A DNA stretch of 9,361 nucleotides from JBFLYE01 sp040756715 [NCBI: bacterium] (GTDB taxonomy: Bacteria; UBA9089; UBA9088): the NCBI GenBank assembly GCA_040756715.1, contig JBFLYE010000167.1, positions 1 to 9,361 of the forward strand. The letters run 5' to 3'. Both the position numbers and the translations under genes were made by a program. The stretch's first letter is position 1. Each line of letters opens with the position of its first letter. Positions 7,306 through 9,361 of the stretch are shown here, piece by piece. The notes under the pieces were generated by a model. It worked only from the letters and a program-made list of their open reading frames with translations. It did not search any database and was not told the DNA's origin.

Positions 7306-7517
7306 AAATAGATAGGGTTGTGTTTATCTGTTAAAAATTCATCCACCTTTTAAGAAATTTTGAATTCTAAATTTTGAATTTTGAATTGAAGGTTTAAGTT
7401 TTATAAAATTTTTTCCCTTTTAATTCAAAATTCAACATTCAAAATTCATAATTTTATAAAGTTTTCCTTAAGATTATCTAAACACATACATTTTGTAAAG
7501 CGTTATGGAATTAACTA
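7281..7517. mobile_element. Miniature inverted-repeat element (MITE-like), 237 bp, TA target duplication
   Basis: The element begins TAGT and ends ACTA and is flanked by TA (7279-7280 and 7518-7519). Its ends form imperfect terminal inverted repeats: both read TAGTnnnTTCCATnACnnnnnnCAAAA inward, 18 of the first 27 positions matching by hand, with a further shared GTGTTTA inside. It has no coding frame of note. Removing the element and one TA rejoins codons TTA and ATG of the response regulator exactly, giving EYLMRNAG. TA duplication is typical of IS630/Tc1-mariner transposases, so a non-autonomous derivative mobilised from elsewhere is likely; the family is inferred, not shown. Confidence 0.85.
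7374..7435. repeat. Internal inverted repeat of the MITE-like element
   Basis: TTGAATTTTGAATT (7374-7387) is the exact reverse complement of AATTCAAAATTCAA (7422-7435), with a 34-nt loop. Together with the terminal repeats it makes most of the element able to fold into one long, AT-rich hairpin. Tandem GAATTTT units on both arms suggest growth by slippage. Confidence 0.7.
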
Positions 7518-7521
7518 TAAT
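7493..7521 (+). promoter_or_regulatory. Outward promoter formed at the right element/target junction
   Basis: TTGTAA (7493-7498) lies in the terminal repeat, and a perfect TATAAT (7516-7521) is made of the element's last TA, the duplicated TA and the first two bases of the interrupted gene. The spacing is 17 nt. Transcription would start near 7528, too late to translate the regulator remnant from ATG 7520 but well placed to express the histidine kinase at 7689. Confidence 0.5.
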
Positions 7522-7688
7522 GCGTAATGCAGGAAGAATTGTTTCCAAAACTATGATTACAGAACATGTCTGGGACTATAATTTTGATCCTCAAACGAAT
7601 GTTGTTGAAGCAAGAATCAGCAAATTACGAGATAAAGTTGACCGAGGGTTTTCAAAAAAAATGATCAATACCATAAGAGGGGTTAGCT

Positions 7689-9128
7689 ATGTTCTTAAAG
7701 AGGCTTCTTAAACTAAAGAATACCCTCGCCTTTAGATTATCACTCTGGTATGCGATGATATTCATCCTTTCATCCATTACCGCTTTTTTCATATTCTATC
7801 TTGCCACCTCAAAGATTATTCAAAAGCGTTTTGATAAAGACCTTATGGGAGAGATAGAGAAGTTTTCGCAGATTTATGCAGAGGGAGGTATGGATAAGAC
7901 CAAACATGCATTAGCACTTGAGGGAGGATACGAGACAATGGATAAAGAATTCTTTCGTATCTTAAACCCTGAAGGGAAAGTGATTGCCTCAACCGATATG
8001 TCGTATTGGAAAGATTTAGGCCCAACTACCAATGCCTTACAGAAAATAAGAAGGGGGCAAGATTATGTCTTTGAAAGATTCTCCTCTCCTCTCCGTGAGT
8101 ATGAAGTACGCATTATTTATGGAATCATAGGAGGGAGGAGAATTTTACAGATTGGCAAGTCTATTGAAGAAGAGGCAGAATTCCTGAAAATATTACGAGA
8201 TGTATTTTTCTCGGCAGTTGGCTTCATTATGATCCTTGTTGGTGTGGTTGGGCACTTTATGGCCAGGCGGGCAATGAAAGGGGTTGAAGAGGTTACAGAA
8301 ACCGCCCTTGATATTGCAAGCGGTGGAACACTCACTCGCCGGGTTCCTGTAAAGGCAAGGGGTGATGAAATAGAACGGCTGGCAATTACTTTTAATAATA
8401 TGTTGGAGCGTATCCAGGCGTTGGTTACCGGCATAAAGCAGATGGGGGATGATCTCGCCCATGACCTGAAAAGCCCAATTACCAGTATACGGGGTATCGC
8501 GGAAGTCACCCTGACCACTCCTTCCTCAACCGAAGAGTATGCAAATATGGCAGTTGAAGTAATTGAACAATGCGATAGAATGCTTGAAATGCTGAATACG
8601 ATGATACTTATCGCAGAAACCGAGGCAGGAGCAGAAAGACTGAAGTTAGAAGATGTGGATGTGGCCAAAGTTATCCAAGAGGCTTATGAGCTTTTTGAAC
8701 CAGTGGCTGAAAAGAAAAATATTTCTTTTACTTTCAATGTTTCTGGTAGGCTTATCATCCAGGCAGACCTCCAAAGTATCCAACGCCTGATCTCCAATCT
8801 TATTGATAATGCATTGAAATATACCCCTGCTCAAGGAAAGGTCAAAATTTCGGCTGAACAGGATAATGGTCATATTGTCATTACGGTCAAAGATACAGGT
8901 ATCGGAATCTCTAAAGACAATCTCCCTCATATATTCAAGCGCTTCTATAGAGGCGACAAGAGCCGAGCCCAGGAAGGGGTTGGACTGGGCTTAAGTTTGG
9001 TAAAGGCGATTGTCCAAGCTCACCAGGGAGATATAAGCGTCACCAGCCAATCAGATGTGGGAAGCACATTTGTTGTCACCCTTCCTGCGGCTCTTCCTTC
9101 CTCCTCTTCAAACATTACCAAAAGATAA
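7689..9128 (+). CDS. Sensor histidine kinase (HAMP, HisKA, HATPase_c), partner of the broken regulator
   Basis: The product has 479 residues. Membrane helices at about 17-39 and 172-191 bracket a ~130-residue periplasmic sensor domain, followed by HAMP (about 192-247). The phosphorylated histidine is H258 in DDLAHDLKSPIT. The ATP-binding domain carries the N box (N370-N374, NLIDNALKYT), G1 (DTGIGI from D402), an F box (FKRFYRGD) and G2 (GVGLGL, 430-435). All catalytic motifs are intact. ATG 7689 has GAGGGG at 7677-7682 and overlaps the regulator end by 23 nt. The general type resembles CusS- and QseC-like sensors, but the signal is unknown. Because its cognate regulator is broken, this kinase is either an orphan, cross-talks with another regulator, or is recently non-functional. 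Codon use looks less AT-rich by eye than the genes at the left of the window. Confidence 0.93.
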   Translation: MFLKRLLKLKNTLAFRLSLWYAMIFILSSITAFFIFYLATSKIIQKRFDKDLMGEIEKFSQIYAEGGMDKTKHALALEGGYETMDKEFFRILNPEGKVIASTDMSYWKDLGPTTNALQKIRRGQDYVFERFSSPLREYEVRIIYGIIGGRRILQIGKSIEEEAEFLKILRDVFFSAVGFIMILVGVVGHFMARRAMKGVEEVTETALDIASGGTLTRRVPVKARGDEIERLAITFNNMLERIQALVTGIKQMGDDLAHDLKSPITSIRGIAEVTLTTPSSTEEYANMAVEVIEQCDRMLEMLNTMILIAETEAGAERLKLEDVDVAKVIQEAYELFEPVAEKKNISFTFNVSGRLIIQADLQSIQRLISNLIDNALKYTPAQGKVKISAEQDNGHIVITVKDTGIGISKDNLPHIFKRFYRGDKSRAQEGVGLGLSLVKAIVQAHQGDISVTSQSDVGSTFVVTLPAALPSSSSNITKR

Positions 9129-9281
9129 TTTTACGGTAATCTTCTGGTTAACTCCCCATAGTATAATTTAATTAAATAAAACGCTCATCTCTTAAAGATT
9201 GTGCTTAGGCGGCTTTAAGCCACATTTCAGGCTCCTGTGTAGGAGACCGGGATCGATATTTGACGGCTCTTCACGGAATAT

Positions 9282-9314
9282 GGTGCAAATATAATCTCTT
9301 GAAAATGTTGCACC
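9282..9314. repeat. 7-bp dyad around the -35 box, candidate operator
   Basis: GGTGCAA (9282-9288) and TTGCACC (9308-9314) are perfect inverted copies 19 nt apart, and the promoter -35 box (9299-9304) lies between them. This position suits a repressor or a transposase-binding site near the IS end. The binding protein is unknown. Confidence 0.4.
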
Positions 9315-9328
9315 TGAATGAGTATTAT
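9299..9328 (+). promoter_or_regulatory. Promoter for the gene beyond the right edge
   Basis: TTGAAA (9299-9304) and TATTAT (9323-9328) are 18 nt apart. A start near 9335 would give a short leader carrying AAAAGGAGGG at 9347-9356, a strong Shine-Dalgarno whose start codon must lie just past 9361. This fits a transposase or another gene reading rightward out of the window. Confidence 0.5.
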
Positions 9329-9361
9329 AACCCTTTAAATCTCTCTAAAAGGAGGGTAACT

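Larger units (their letters stand above)
6796..7711 (+). pseudogene. OmpR/PhoB-family response regulator, broken by frameshift and insertion
   Basis: ATG 6796, preceded by GGGAGG at 6778-6783, opens MRILLVEDDKKIASFILKGLK with the acidic pair D8/D9. At 6856-6859 the frame must shift: CTCAAAACG needs one more A to give LKNAGFATDHATEGEDG. The receiver then continues with phosphoacceptor D51 (VIIDLMLP), K101 (LTKPF) and the linker to a winged-helix domain. At EFSLFEYL (to 7280) a 237-bp element plus a TA duplication intervenes, giving a TAG stop at 7281-7283. The domain resumes at ATG 7520 with MRNAGRIVSKTMITEHVWDYNF and ends in GVSYVLKEAS. With the missing base added and the insertion removed, the gene is exactly 225 codons, normal for the family. 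It overlaps the histidine kinase by 23 nt. As written, no complete regulator is made. Confidence 0.88.
9265..9361 (+). mobile_element. Probable left end of an ISL3-family insertion sequence (partial)
   Basis: GGCTCTTCACGGAATATGG starts at 9265. GGCTCTT(C) is the usual outer end of ISL3-family inverted repeats, and a GTGC further in is also shared with some members. It is followed by a promoter-like pair and a strong ribosome-binding site at the window edge, as expected before a transposase. The transposase and the right end lie outside, so this rests on the end motif alone. The 136 bp between the kinase stop and this point (9129-9264) contain no clear gene or terminator. Confidence 0.4.

Noticed and set aside
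8117-8668. A 183-codon minus-strand open frame inside the histidine kinase
   Set aside because: It is a serine- and isoleucine-rich shadow of the well-supported kinase on the plus strand, with no ribosome-binding site or recognisable domain.
9187-9250. A resemblance to the M-box (ykoK) magnesium riboswitch: AGGCTCCTGTGTAGGAGA
   Set aside because: Only a CTCCT/AGGAG hairpin (9232-9245) and its flank match; the conserved GUUAGGUG start and GCUGCUGCC core are missing, and the promoter for the next gene lies downstream of it.
9260-9295. TTGACG and TATAAT as a promoter pair
   Set aside because: The hexamers are 24 nt apart, too far for a sigma70 promoter; the TTGAAA-18-TATTAT pair further on fits better.

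Overview
The window looks like a piece of an AT-rich, probably anaerobic Gram-negative genome, perhaps from an uncultured candidate phylum. This rests on a TonB-dependent outer-membrane receptor, an ExbB/ExbD energiser pair, an AhbC/AhbD/NirJ-like radical SAM protein and a large DUF2723 membrane protein. Taxonomy cannot be fixed from sequence reading alone.

Layout. A minus-strand DUF2723 (GT-C-like) membrane protein fills 144-1913. A 76-bp divergent gap leads into a plus-strand series: a radical SAM/SPASM protein (1990-2952); a TonB-dependent receptor whose reading frame starts inside a HEPN-domain remnant (3140-5260); a VapBC-type toxin-antitoxin pair (5306-5940); ExbB and ExbD of the short 'group 2' type (5940-6738); a broken OmpR-family response regulator (6796-7711); and its intact sensor histidine kinase (7689-9128). 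The last ~100 bp (9265-9361) look like the left end of an ISL3-family insertion sequence whose transposase would start just outside the window.

How the genes work together. Receptor, ExbB and ExbD would form a TonB-type uptake system, but no TonB gene is present. The VapBC module sits between receptor and energiser genes, and the vapC stop overlaps the exbB start (TAATG), so toxin and transport genes appear translationally coupled. The two-component genes were one overlapping operon, but the regulator has a one-base frameshift and a 237-bp insertion.

Most notable points. (1) The regulator is interrupted by a miniature inverted-repeat element (7281-7517) flanked by a TA duplication. Removing the element plus one TA, and restoring one A in an A-run, gives exactly 225 codons of uninterrupted OmpR-type protein. 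(2) Both ends of this element carry outward-facing promoter-like sequences with 17-nt spacing, in which the target TA completes the -10 box; the rightward one (TTGTAA-17-TATAAT) faces the intact histidine kinase. (3) The receptor has lost its own Met start and is fused in frame to promoter, ribosome-binding site and 44 codons of a truncated HEPN gene. Together these suggest a locus remodelled by mobile elements and toxin-antitoxin fragments.
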